Assembly: GCA_947168665.1 (NCBI GenBank)
Contig: CAMVMX010000001.1
Coordinates: 310,001-374,000, forward strand
DNA length: 64,000 bases
Source: an uncultured Bacteroidales bacterium
Lineage (GTDB): Bacteria > Bacteroidota > Bacteroidia > Bacteroidales > P3
Direction: 5' to 3'
The notes below the pieces were generated by a model. The model made no database searches and had not been told where the DNA came from. It was given only the letters and a program-made list of their open reading frames with translations. Position 1 is the stretch's first letter; each line of letters starts with the position of its first letter. Below are positions 31,510 to 42,000 of the stretch, in pieces. A program made the position numbers and the translations under genes.

Positions 31510-31546
31510 AAAAAAAAGACCATAGACGCGACCACACGCACCTATG
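31510..31546 (-). terminator. Riboswitch expression-platform terminator
   Basis: Minus strand CATAG-GTGCG-tgtggt-CGCGT-CTATG-gtc-TTTTTTTT; 5' arm overlaps the P1 3' strand of the upstream aptamer. Confidence 0.75.
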
Positions 31547-31637
31547 AGTCTCATCGATTGCGGACAACGCCAAGCTTCGAGAAGCCAGTGATTTGTTGAC
31601 GCTGTCCACGGCCTTTGCCGCCGATTACTCCCTCATA
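31543..31637 (-). promoter_or_regulatory. yybP-ykoY (Mn2+-sensing) riboswitch aptamer
   Basis: P1 TATGAG/CTCATA; conserved GGGAGTA after P1 and GATGAGAC before the P1 3' strand; internal GGACAGCG/CGTTGTCC stem and GTCAACAAATCACTGGC; upstream of TerC/Alx gene. Confidence 0.82.
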
Positions 31638-31910
31638 AAACCGGATGCAAAATTACACATTTTTTTCCACATAGCGGAAAAAACTTCTCCCTCGCCACCG
31701 CCGGGCCGCAAGTCCGCTCCTCACGCCCCATTCCCGCCCCCGCCGCCCACCCAAATGTCCGAGTGCAGAGGTCGAAATGGCGTACAAGGATGACAAAAAT
31801 GACGGCAGTCGAGCGAAGGCAGGGCGAAAGCCCTCTTTTCGGCTTGGGGGGATGAAAACACTTTGCGGGAAGGGAGGGAGCCGGGTGGCGCGACAAAGTG
31901 CAAAACAGCG

Positions 31911-32891
31911 TCAAACGACCGGGTTCAGCACCAGCCTCGAATCGGCAAGCGTCAGGGCGCGGCCCTCGGCCTCGGGGTTGGCGGCAAGGTATTGGTGGGC
32001 CACAAGACCCATGGTGTGGCGGAGGTTGAGCTCGCTGATGTGGATGTGGCCTTCGCTGTCCAGAATGTGGTCGACGCCGAGGGGGCCTTCGTAGTGTGGG
32101 GCTATGTGGGCGAGCAGCCAGCTTTCGAGGTGCGAGCGCATGGCCTCCGTGTAGCCCACGCGGGAGGCAATCTGGCTGTCGGGCAGCAGGAGGTTAGAGC
32201 GGTAGACGCCGTGGACGGCGTTGAAGAGGGAGTAGCCCACAAAGCGCAGCTGCCCGTGGTGGATATGGTAGAGGAGGGCGAAGTCGGCCGCCACATGGCG
32301 GCGGGGTTCGGCTATGACGCATTGTTGGGCCGCCACCACCTTCTGCATCCATTGCTGGTCGAGCGGGGTGAGGGCGTGGTCCACCCAGCGCAGCCCCCTG
32401 CCCGATCCGGACCATGGGGCTTTGAGCACCAAGCGGGGGTGGGTGGCCAGGAGGGCTTCGACCTGCCGGGGTGTCTGCACGGCGTGTGAGTCGGGCTGAA
32501 GCGGAAGGAGTGTGGAGCGGTGTTGCAGTTGGCGCCAATGGGCAAGGGTGGCGGTGGAGGGGAGCCACTGGGCAGGGACACCGACTTTGAGCAGCGATGC
32601 GGCAAGGGCTGCGTTCCAGCCCCAGGGCACGATGGCGGGGATGTGGCCTTCGGGCTGCCGCGCAACCCATGCGGCGACGAAGGCTGAATCGACTTGGGCC
32701 ACGGGCATGACTTGTGTACCGGGGTAGAGCACCTGCATGATGGCGGTGCCTTCGCGGGCAAAGCGGAGGGCCGAGGCCGGCGGCACATAATGGGGCCCGC
32801 CGTTGGCAAGGCAGAGGTCGTGCTCGGGGTTGAAGAGGCAGAGCATGGGTCGGGAGGTTGGCGTGGGAAATGGAAGAGGGGAAGTTTGCAC
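31911..32891 (-). CDS. ATP-grasp-like hypothetical protein
   Basis: LCLFNPEHDLCLANGGPHYVPP, LVLKAPWSGSGRGLRWV (glycine-rich loop), late ISELNLRHTMG; clustered with serA/serC. Confidence 0.6.
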   Translation of the reverse strand: MQTSPLPFPTPTSRPMLCLFNPEHDLCLANGGPHYVPPASALRFAREGTAIMQVLYPGTQVMPVAQVDSAFVAAWVARQPEGHIPAIVPWGWNAALAASLLKVGVPAQWLPSTATLAHWRQLQHRSTLLPLQPDSHAVQTPRQVEALLATHPRLVLKAPWSGSGRGLRWVDHALTPLDQQWMQKVVAAQQCVIAEPRRHVAADFALLYHIHHGQLRFVGYSLFNAVHGVYRSNLLLPDSQIASRVGYTEAMRSHLESWLLAHIAPHYEGPLGVDHILDSEGHIHISELNLRHTMGLVAHQYLAANPEAEGRALTLADSRLVLNPVV

Positions 32892-32926
32892 CTCCCCTCT
32901 TTGGTATTGTCAAGCCGGGAAAAGGC

Positions 32927-33847
32927 TTATTTGTTCACCTGGAATTTGGTGCAACCAGTGGCAAAGAAGTTGCTGATCTGGTTGGCGGCGGCTATACCGG
33001 CATTGATGTTGGCCTCTTCGGTCTGGGCACCCATCTTTTTGGGAGTGGCGAAGTAGCGGCCTTCGAAAGCCTTGAAGTCGGCGTCGGCATCGGGCATGAT
33101 GTCGGTGATGTATTTGAGGTCGGTGCGCTCGGCCATGAGTTTGAGCAGTTCGGGCTCGTTGATGACCTCTTTGCGGGCGCTGTTGACGAGGATGCCGCCC
33201 TTGTGCATCTTGTTGACGAGGGCGTAGTTGATGCTCTGCTTGGTCTCGGCGGTGGCGGGGATGTGGAGGGACACCACGTCGCAGGTTTCGAAGAGCGCAT
33301 CCTGGTTGGCGACGGCCTTGGCCATGCCGGACTCGTTGATTTGGTCGGCGGTGAGGAAGGCGTCGTAGGCATAGACGTCCATGCCGAAGCCTTTGGCGAT
33401 GCGGGCCACGTTGCGGCCTACGTTGCCGAAAGCGAGGATACCCAGTTTCTTGCCCATGAGCTCGGAACCGGATTTGCCGTTGAAGAAATTACGGACGGTG
33501 TAGACAAGCATGCCCATGACGAGTTCGGCCACGGCGTTGCTGTTCTGGCCGGGGGTGTTCATGGCCACGATGCCGCGGGCGGTGCAGGCCTCGAGGTCGA
33601 GGTTGTCGTAGCCGGCGCCAGCGCGGACCACGATTTTGAGGTTTTTGGCGTGGTCGATGACCTCTTTGGTGACTTTGTCGGAGCGGACGATGAGGGCGTC
33701 GGCATCTTCGACAGCTTTGTAGAAGTCGTTCACGTCAGTATATTTTTCGAGGAGGGCCAGGGTGTGGCCATTCTTCTCAACCACTTCGCGGATACCGTCG
33801 ACGGCGACTTTGGCGAAGGGTTTCTCGGTAGCAACTAAAACTTTCAT
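32927..33847 (-). CDS. serA: D-3-phosphoglycerate dehydrogenase
   Basis: NAD-dependent 2-hydroxyacid dehydrogenase fold (LGILAFGNVGRNVARIAKGFGM), downstream of serC. Confidence 0.9.
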   Translation of the reverse strand: MKVLVATEKPFAKVAVDGIREVVEKNGHTLALLEKYTDVNDFYKAVEDADALIVRSDKVTKEVIDHAKNLKIVVRAGAGYDNLDLEACTARGIVAMNTPGQNSNAVAELVMGMLVYTVRNFFNGKSGSELMGKKLGILAFGNVGRNVARIAKGFGMDVYAYDAFLTADQINESGMAKAVANQDALFETCDVVSLHIPATAETKQSINYALVNKMHKGGILVNSARKEVINEPELLKLMAERTDLKYITDIMPDADADFKAFEGRYFATPKKMGAQTEEANINAGIAAANQISNFFATGCTKFQVNK

Positions 33848-33871
33848 GTTATTGCTTTACTTTTTTTAAAT

Positions 33872-33904
33872 GTAGGGAATCCTATGGGGCATAGGATTCC
33901 CTAC
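33872..33904. other. Intercistronic perfect hairpin between serC and serA
   Basis: 15-bp perfect inverted repeat gtagggaatcctatg/cataggattccctac, 3-nt loop ggg. Confidence 0.75.
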
Positions 33905-33914
33905 TGGTGATTTT

Positions 33915-35030
33915 TTACTTGTTAGCTTTCTCGAAGTCCTGCATGCACTGGACGAGAGCCTCGACGGCCTCGACGGGGCAAGCGTTGTAGAGGCTGGCGC
34001 GGAAGCCGCCGACGCTGCGGTGGCCCTTGATGCCGACCATGCCGCGCTCCTTGGCGAAGGCCATGAAGGCGTCCTGGAGGTTCTCGCGACCCTCGGCCAT
34101 GACCCAGCAGTGGTTCATGATGGAGCGGTCTTCCTTCTCGGCGGTGCCGCGGAACATGCTGTTGCGGTCGATTTCCTCATAGAGCATAGCGCTCTTCTTG
34201 AGGTTGATCTTCTCCATCTCGGCCACACCGCCGATGGTGTTCTTAACCCACTTCAGGGTCTCGTGCATGACGAAGATGGCGCTCACCGGGGGCGTGTTGA
34301 ACATGGAGATGTTCTTGGCCTCTTCGGCAGCGTGGGTGCGGAAGTCCACCATGGTGGGCAGGGGGTTCATGTACTGGCGGTCGGTGATCTTGCCGAGGAT
34401 GTCTTTGCGGACGATGTAGAAGGTGACACCGGCAGGGCCGACGTTCTTCTGGGCACCACCGTAGATGAGGCCGTACTTCTTCACGTCGACGGGACGGCTC
34501 ATGATGTCGGAGCTCATGTCGGCGACAAGCATCACGTTGTTGATCTCGTTAGCGGCGAAGTCCTTGCGGATCTCGGTACCGTAGATGGTGTTGTTGGTGG
34601 TGATGTGGAAGTAGTCAGCATCGGCGGGAACGGTCCAACCCTTGGGGATGTAGCTGTAGGTCTTGTCCTCGCTGGAGGCGACGATTACGGTTTCGCCGAA
34701 GTTCTTGGCCTCTTTGGCGGCTTTCTTGGCCCAAACGCCGGTCTGCAGGTAGGCAGCCTTTTTGTTCAGCAGGTTGGCGGGGACATCCATGAAGCCAGTG
34801 CTGGCACCACCACCGAGGAAGAGGATTTCGTACTCAGCGGGGATGTTGAGGAGGTCGCGCCAGAGCTGGCGGGTTTCTTCCATGGTGCGCTCCCAACCGG
34901 GGGTGCGGTGAGAGATTTCGAGCAGGCCGATACCGGTGTTGTCAAAGTCGCGGATGGCGGCGATGGTGGACTCGATGGCCTCTTTGGGCAGGACACAGGG
35001 GCCTGCATTGAAATTATAAGCTGTTTTCAT
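33915..35030 (-). CDS. serC: Phosphoserine aminotransferase
   Basis: MKTAYNFNAGPCVLPKEAIE..., ISHRTPGWE, FLGGGAS, YGGAQKNVGPAGVT, VGGFRASLYNA. Start at 35030; longer ORF-track start is spurious. Confidence 0.95.
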   Translation of the reverse strand: MKTAYNFNAGPCVLPKEAIESTIAAIRDFDNTGIGLLEISHRTPGWERTMEETRQLWRDLLNIPAEYEILFLGGGASTGFMDVPANLLNKKAAYLQTGVWAKKAAKEAKNFGETVIVASSEDKTYSYIPKGWTVPADADYFHITTNNTIYGTEIRKDFAANEINNVMLVADMSSDIMSRPVDVKKYGLIYGGAQKNVGPAGVTFYIVRKDILGKITDRQYMNPLPTMVDFRTHAAEEAKNISMFNTPPVSAIFVMHETLKWVKNTIGGVAEMEKINLKKSAMLYEEIDRNSMFRGTAEKEDRSIMNHCWVMAEGRENLQDAFMAFAKERGMVGIKGHRSVGGFRASLYNACPVEAVEALVQCMQDFEKANK

Positions 35031-35092
35031 TTGATTTGAATTTAAGAGTGTTATATTACTTTTCTCGTTTTTTGTCGTCTTGATTCGGTTTG

Positions 35093-35100
35093 CAAAGTTA
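35093..35100 (-). promoter_or_regulatory. Bacteroidota -7 element for serC
   Basis: TAACTTTG on the minus strand, 62 nt upstream of the serC start. Confidence 0.4.
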
Positions 35101-35679
35101 CTCTTTTTTTTAATATAAAGATATATTTTCTTCAAAAAAAATATTCGGGGGGTCTGCGGAGGCTGGCGGACTGGGGTGCCGGAAAGGGTGGCTGACTGGC
35201 GCGAAAGCAAGGCTGGCGGAGGGGGACGGATTGCGAAGGGGCGATTTTTCCAACCCCGGCGGGGCTGAAAAAAAAACGCACTTTTGAACTGGGATATGTG
35301 AATAAAATAACATGGTTTTGAAGATTAGCGAGTTAAAAGAAACAGGGGTTCGGAGTGGGGTGTGATTATCAGCCTATTGGACGCAACATTATTATTCTCA
35401 AAACATTGCGAGAGTTATTAGACAATATCGACCTATTGGACAGGGAGTTGGTCAGATTATCAACAAAACGTGGCCGAAGGGGCGAAAAACCGAAAAAAAA
35501 TCTTGAACTATGGGAAAAAAATCGTATATTACAAGGCCGGAAAAAGCGGTAAAAAACGCAAAAAGGTTATTTTTCAGTTTTTTTGAGAGGGGAGGTTTGA
35601 GGAATCGGGGGCGAAAAGTGCCGTTGCTTTACATTTTTTTTCCGATAAGTGCAAATTTATTTTTCACCTTGGCGGGTGA

Positions 35680-35687
35680 TATTTTTG
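35680..35687 (+). promoter_or_regulatory. Bacteroidota -7 element upstream of dnaA
   Basis: TATTTTTG about 160 nt upstream of the probable dnaA start. Confidence 0.35.
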
Positions 35688-35845
35688 TTGCATTTTTGCA
35701 TTGTGAACATCGGAACCGAGGATGGTTCATAAGTGATACAGAGACAGTGCGGGGACATGGACTTTTCAACAAGACGGTGTTTGAAAAAACGGGAAGAGCG
35801 GTGGGCATCCGCCAGCAGCCCGGCCAAACAAGAGACAACGAAGCA

Positions 35846-37327
35846 ATGAACAATAATAACGAAACAAACAGCAGGACTATGGAGAAGGACTACCAAAAAG
35901 TATGGGAGGAATGTCTTGGGTTTATCAAGGACAATCTGACCGGGAAGGAAAACGAGAAGGTTTTCAGTACTTGGTTTGAACCTATCGTTCCGTTGAAACT
36001 TGATGGGAGCACGCTTATTATTAAGGTGCCGAGCCCATTCTTCTACGAATGGTTGGAACAGAACTATGCCGACCTGCTGAAGAGGGCCATACAGCTGACC
36101 CTCGGCAACGATGCCTGCCTGCAGTACAGCGTGGTGATGGACACCAGCATTGCCGAGCAACCCATCACTACCCGAATGCCTTCGACAGGGCGACAGTCGA
36201 CTGTCAACCAACCCCGCGATGTGCCTATGGACATCCGCCGGGGCGACACGAGGGAGTTTCCCAACCCCTTCGTGATTCCGGGCATCCAGAAGGTGCGCAT
36301 CAACTCGCAACTCAGTTCGTCGTACACGCTGCACAATTATGTGGAGGGCGAGTGCAACCGGCTGGCCCGCGCTGCGGGATATGCCGTGGCCGAGAAGCCG
36401 GGCAAGACAGCCTTCAACCCCCTGATGCTGCACGGCGGCGTGGGGCTGGGCAAAACCCATCTGGCCAACGCCATCGGGCTGAAGACTAAAGAGCTGCACC
36501 CGGAACTGACGGTGCTGTATGTCACATCGGAGCAGTTCATGCAGCAATATATGGATGCGGGCCGCAGCGGCACCACGTCGGATTTTGTCCACTTCTACGA
36601 GATGATTGATGTGCTGATAGTGGACGACATCCAGTTCTGGAGCAACAAGGCCGGTCGCACACAGGAGGCTTTCTTCCACATATTCAACACCCTTCACCAG
36701 GCAGGGAAACAAATCATTATCACAAGCGACAAGGCACCGAGCGAGCTGCAGGGACTGGAGACCCGCCTCACGTCGCGCCTGAAATGGGGACTGGCCGCCG
36801 AGTTGCTGCCCCCCGATGTGGAGACCCGCATGAGCATACTGCGCCAGAAACTGGCCAACGACGGGGTTGAAATGCCCGACGAGGTGATTGAGTACATCGC
36901 CTACAACATCAATACCAATGTCCGCGAATTGGAGGGCGCACTGATTTCGCTCATGGCGCAGTCGTCGCTCAACCACCGCGACATCACTATCGACCTGGCC
37001 CGCCAGATGGTGGACAAGTTTGTGAAGAGTACCAACCGGGAGGTGACAATAGACTATATCCAGAAGGTGGTGTGCGACTATTTCAACATCCCCATCGAAA
37101 GTATCCAGTCGCGCACCCGCAAACGGGAGATTGTCCAGGCCCGCCAGCTGACCATGTATTATGCCAAGAAACTGACCAAGTCGTCGCTGGCCATCATCGG
37201 TCTGCAGTGCGGCAACAAGGACCACGCCACAGTTTTGCACGCCTGCAAGACGGTTGCCAACCTGGCCGACACCGACAAGCAATTCCGCTTCTGGATTGAG
37301 GAGCTGGACAAGAAGTTCAAGGAATAA
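35846..37327 (+). CDS. dnaA: Chromosomal replication initiator protein DnaA
   Basis: NPLMLHGGVGLGKTHLANAIG (Walker A), DVLIVDDIQFWSNK, domain IV RQLTMYYAKKLTKSSLAIIGLQCGNKDHATVLHA. Start 35846 or 35879; 35510 is an extension. Confidence 0.95.
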   Translation: MNNNNETNSRTMEKDYQKVWEECLGFIKDNLTGKENEKVFSTWFEPIVPLKLDGSTLIIKVPSPFFYEWLEQNYADLLKRAIQLTLGNDACLQYSVVMDTSIAEQPITTRMPSTGRQSTVNQPRDVPMDIRRGDTREFPNPFVIPGIQKVRINSQLSSSYTLHNYVEGECNRLARAAGYAVAEKPGKTAFNPLMLHGGVGLGKTHLANAIGLKTKELHPELTVLYVTSEQFMQQYMDAGRSGTTSDFVHFYEMIDVLIVDDIQFWSNKAGRTQEAFFHIFNTLHQAGKQIIITSDKAPSELQGLETRLTSRLKWGLAAELLPPDVETRMSILRQKLANDGVEMPDEVIEYIAYNINTNVRELEGALISLMAQSSLNHRDITIDLARQMVDKFVKSTNREVTIDYIQKVVCDYFNIPIESIQSRTRKREIVQARQLTMYYAKKLTKSSLAIIGLQCGNKDHATVLHACKTVANLADTDKQFRFWIEELDKKFKE

Positions 37328-37338
37328 CACTGGCTGTC

Positions 37339-37920
37339 ATGAAAGTCCCTTTCAAGCCCGGCACGCTCATCTACCCCCTGCCTGCCGTGATGGTGAGCTG
37401 CGGCGACGAGCCTTCGAACTACAACATCATCACCGTCGCCTGGACAGGGACGCTCTGCACCGACCCCCCGATGTGCTATATCTCGGTGCGCCACGAGCGC
37501 CACTCGTATGACATCATCAAGCGCACGGGCGAATTTGTCATCAACCTCACCACCGAGGACCTCTGCCGCGCCACGGACTGGTGTGGCGTGCGCAGCGGTA
37601 GGGATTATGACAAGTTCAAGGAGATGCACCTCACCCCGCAGACGGGACAGGTGGTAAAAGCCCCTTTGATAGCGGAAAGCCCCCTGAACATAGAATGCCA
37701 AGTGACGGAAGTGAGGCCGCTGGGCAGCCACGACATGTTTATGGCCCGCGTGGTGGCCATCGATGCCGAGGAGAAACTGATTGACAAGACCACGGGCGCA
37801 TTCCAGCTCAACCACGCTGGCCCCATCGCCTACTCGCATGGCAAATACTACTCGCTGGGCGAGAAACTCGGAAGTTTCGGTTTCAGCGTGAAGAAAAATA
37901 AAGGACGCAACAAAAATTAA
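37339..37920 (+). CDS. Flavin reductase family protein
   Basis: FMN-binding split-barrel: NIITVAWTGTLCTDPPMCYISVRHERHSYDIIKRTGEFVINL. Confidence 0.88.
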   Translation: MKVPFKPGTLIYPLPAVMVSCGDEPSNYNIITVAWTGTLCTDPPMCYISVRHERHSYDIIKRTGEFVINLTTEDLCRATDWCGVRSGRDYDKFKEMHLTPQTGQVVKAPLIAESPLNIECQVTEVRPLGSHDMFMARVVAIDAEEKLIDKTTGAFQLNHAGPIAYSHGKYYSLGEKLGSFGFSVKKNKGRNKN

Positions 37921-37934
37921 AACTATCATCAGTC

Positions 37935-38870
37935 ATGAGAATAGTATGTGTAGAACCCCTGGGCATAAGCCGGGAGCATTTCGAAGAGTTGAAACAGGAG
38001 ATGGCCGCTGACGGTCATGTGTTTGATTATTATCTGGACCGCAAGGAGGATGCCGCAACGCTGGCCGCCCGCATGGCCGAAGCCGACATAGCGGTGATTT
38101 CCAACATCCCGCTGCCTGCAGCGGTGCTGGGACAATGCCCCAAACTGAAATACCTCTCGGTGGCTTTCACTGGGTTGGACCACATAGACTTGGCCTACTG
38201 CCGGGAACACCACATTGAGGTGCAGAACGCGGCGGGCTACTCCACCACAGCGGTGAGTGAACTGGCCGTGGGGTTGATGCTCGACGTGCTACGGCGCGTC
38301 ACCAGCCTTGATGCCGCCATCCGCCAAGGCGAAGGCCGCGGAGCATTCCTGGGACGCGAACTGAGGGGCAAGACCGTAGGTGTGGTGGGCACAGGCGCCA
38401 TCGGCACCGCCACCATCCGGCTGTTGCTTGCCTTCGGCTGCAAGGTGATGGCCTACAACCGCAGCCGCCACGCCGACGTGGAGCAGATGGGCGTGGAATA
38501 CACCGACCTCGACACCCTGATGCAGCGCAGCGACATCGTAACCCTGCACGTACCCATGACAGCCGAGACCCATCACCTTATCAGCCGTGAGCGCATCGCC
38601 ATGATGAAGCCTACTGCCATACTTATCAACACAGCACGCGGCAACGTGGTTGACATACCCGCCCTGGCCGAAGCCCTTAAGGAAAACCGCATAGCCGGTG
38701 CCGGCATCGACGTGTATGAGAAAGAGCCTCCTCTGCCTACCGATCATCCGCTGCTCAGTGCGCCCAACTGCGTGTGCGTACCCCATATCGGCTACGCCTC
38801 GCGCGAGGCTTTCGACATCCGGGCCGACATCGTCTTCGACCACGTGAAGCAATACCTGAACAGAAAGTAA
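37935..38870 (+). CDS. D-isomer-specific 2-hydroxyacid dehydrogenase
   Basis: GKTVGVVGTGAIGTATIRLLLAFGCKVMAYNRS, ILINTARGNVVDIPALAEAL, VPHIGYASREA. Confidence 0.92.
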   Translation: MRIVCVEPLGISREHFEELKQEMAADGHVFDYYLDRKEDAATLAARMAEADIAVISNIPLPAAVLGQCPKLKYLSVAFTGLDHIDLAYCREHHIEVQNAAGYSTTAVSELAVGLMLDVLRRVTSLDAAIRQGEGRGAFLGRELRGKTVGVVGTGAIGTATIRLLLAFGCKVMAYNRSRHADVEQMGVEYTDLDTLMQRSDIVTLHVPMTAETHHLISRERIAMMKPTAILINTARGNVVDIPALAEALKENRIAGAGIDVYEKEPPLPTDHPLLSAPNCVCVPHIGYASREAFDIRADIVFDHVKQYLNRK

Positions 38871-39088
38871 CCCGGGCGCCGCCCGTCTTTACCGCACAAG
38901 CGTCACCGTTCCGGCCATCACCTCTGACTTGCCCTCCAGTGTGGTGTAGTGGCAGAGGTAGGCGTAGGCCGACTCCGGACTCTTCACCCCGCGGTACGTT
39001 CCGTCCCAACCCTCTTCAAGGTTCTTGGTGTGGAAAATGCAGTCGCCCCAACGGGTGAACACTTGCAAGTCGTAATCCTTCACATTCA
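38759..39088. repeat. 330-bp perfect direct repeat, copy 1
   Basis: Identical by line-by-line reading to 42439-42768 (offset 3680); covers the 3' end of the dehydrogenase CDS and the C-terminal coding end of the T9SS protein. Confidence 0.95.
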
Positions 39089-42000
39089 CCCCATAACCGC
39101 GAAAGCGGTTGTTCGTCGGCAAATTAGGTGTGAAGACATTGGGGAACCATAGTCGCTGTACCTTGAAGAGTACTGTTGCCCATGCCGTATCAACACAGAA
39201 ATCGTTGTTAGCCACAAGCATCACTATCACACTGTCCCTCATCTCCTCGACACGATAATGCAGCACCTCACTGTTGTCAGTTAGAAAAACAGAATCCACA
39301 AACCACTGCCGGCCTGTGGCATTCATACTGCCATCGACAGCCGTAATCTCCCGCACCATCTCCGTCAAGAAAGGGGGTTCCACCGCCATACGCGCCTCTA
39401 CCAGCAGTACCGGCTCCAAGCGTATAGTGTCTTTCAGCGGACACAATAACGTGTCGCAGTAATCGGCAGTCAGATAGTAGACCGTGGTGGTATCTGGGGA
39501 GAGCAGCAGCGTGTCAATGCCTGACCCTCCGACAATTGTGGCCGAAGGAATCGAACTGTCCGTAGGGAAAGAGGAAACACTATAACACACAGAGTCCTCT
39601 AACATCAGCCTATATCCCCCAGCGTCTGTGCAGAACGGCTCAGTAGCCAACGAGCAGACGGGTGGCCGCCTCACAGCAAGATGCAGTACAACCAAACTGT
39701 CCGTACCCGAACACGATGTGCGATACAACGTGTCCGTACCCGCTTTGGTGAACACAACCCCCTCCCACTCATAAGGTAACTCCGACGAACACACTGTGCG
39801 ATAATGCTCCTCTCGGCTGCTCAGATGCAACGTTACCAAACTGTCGCATCCATTCCTTGTGGTGTAGGTCACACTGTAACGAACCGGAGCGGCAAACACC
39901 TTCCCTTCCCACTCGTAAACTTCGCCAATTGTCAGCGTGTCATACACCTGCACATCATACTTCGGCCAGTGATGCAAATACAACACATGGCCCACACAAC
40001 TATCCAAATAGAAGTGCCATCCTGGAGCCATAATCCTCTCGTTATGGAAAACGTAGGCTTCGCCCGCACAAACCGTGTCAAACACTGTATCCCGTTCCAA
40101 GACAAGGTAGAACGTATCCACCACAGAATCTACACAGGCCCCTTCCGCCAACATTGCATACAGTTTCACCCAATGCAACCCGTCCGTATTGTATTCATGA
40201 ACCGGATGAGTCTCCGCGCTTGTCGTTCCGTCGTCAAAGACCCACAAATATTGCTCACACGGGAAAGGCGTTAGCTCCGTGTGGGCGCTGTCGCGGGCAA
40301 TAACGCTGCGGTTCATGAAATGCACACGTACGCCGCACAGCTCGTCACTCTCGCGGTCAAAAGCGGATACAGGGTAGCGCGTCCCCGTATAGGTCGTCAT
40401 CACAAAACTACACTCCGCACCCGACAGATGGTGACTGACTTGACAACAGTACAGCCCCGTGTCGGAAACGGAGAGCGAATCCGCAGTCGACAAAGTCTCC
40501 GTCGGCTCCGCAGCGCTATACCACCTGTACGAGAAACCCTCAGGAGCGAAAATCGTATTCTCAACCAAACCGCCACACCCTGTGGAGCGGAAATGCTTGT
40601 GCGCACCCTCCAGCGTGAAATAGCCATAGCCGAAATGCCCATCCTGGGCACAGTCGCGGTTGCTTAGCGTCACAACTATCGTCTGCCCCTGCATGGGTGC
40701 CAAGTCCACACCCACTGCCTCCCAGTCGCGCCACAACACATCATCCACCCCTTGCTCCCAGCCGCTCAAATCGCCCGACACAAAGAGACCGTGATAGCAG
40801 CTGCCCATGCTTACCCCGTTGGCATCCGTAATCTCAAACTCAAACTGCGGATTGTTCGTCACGCTGTGGTTCGGGTTTTCCTCCACCAAAGCATATCGCA
40901 ACACCAGCAAGTCGTAATCATCCGTATCCACCTGAAACGTGTACGACACTGCCTCCCTCTCTGCTCGCACCCTCCAGTTGCCCAGCCTCACCGAGGCGCA
41001 ATGTCCCTCTGGCACACATCTCAGTTGCCCCCGCGTATGCGGGTCGCGTTCCAAAGCGTTCGTATGCACCGTGTGGCGAGAATAGGGCGAGAGCGAACCT
41101 GAATCCACAACTCCCATACTCCAATTGGTTCCAATGACACCCGTGCGGCACAGCACACCCGCTGCCCCCAAGTCAAAGAACCGTATCTTCTCCAAGGCGT
41201 GCGTGTCGCACGGCGCACGCAACGCCACATGCGCCGGAGCCGACCAGAGGCTGTCGCCACACCGCGCACTGACATACACCTCGTAGTCCTCACCCGCCAC
41301 AAGCCCAGACATTGTCAACGCAGTATCCTCCACCACGACTCCCGTACCCGTCCCCAGGGCAAAACCCATCGGGCCATACTCCACCCGGTACTCGTCATAA
41401 CCGCTCGAACCGTGCCACACCACCATCACCGAATCAGGTGTATCCCACCGGCTTGTTGTCCCAACAATATCGGGAGGGTGACAAACCGTGTCCACCGGTG
41501 CAAACCTGTAGTAATGGTGGTTCCCCGGCCAACCTGTGTAAGTAATGCTGTTATCAATCGTAGTCCACACCACATTCCAAAGCGACGTATAAGCCGGCGA
41601 CACCGCTATGAAACGCTCCAATCCAAACTGCAGCCCCACACGCCCTCCCACACGTGGCGGCACATTCCCGTTCATCTTTCTGTATACCAGCGTCACCGAA
41701 TTGTCGCCTTCATACAGCTGAACCTGCCACAACAATGTGTCACGGGGATATATAAACTGAAATGGAGGTTCATTGCCCATAGCGAACTGGAACACCTGCA
41801 ACCTGTTGCCGGTCGAGTCCGGCGGCGAACACCACACGCGGTACTCCAAGCACCTGTTGTTCATCACCTCCAAACCCCACACTCCTGCCATATCCCTCTC
41901 AAAAGGAAACGCCACATAATTCTTCCCCAACATCCACGTCTGATTTCCAAACAGCAACGTGCCATCATAGCAAATCGTCGCCTCCGAGTAAGACCTATTG

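Noticed and set aside
35355-35552. 65-aa ORF in the dnaA leader
   Set aside because: Lys/Arg-rich, no homology recognised, sits among repeat motifs in a probable regulatory region.
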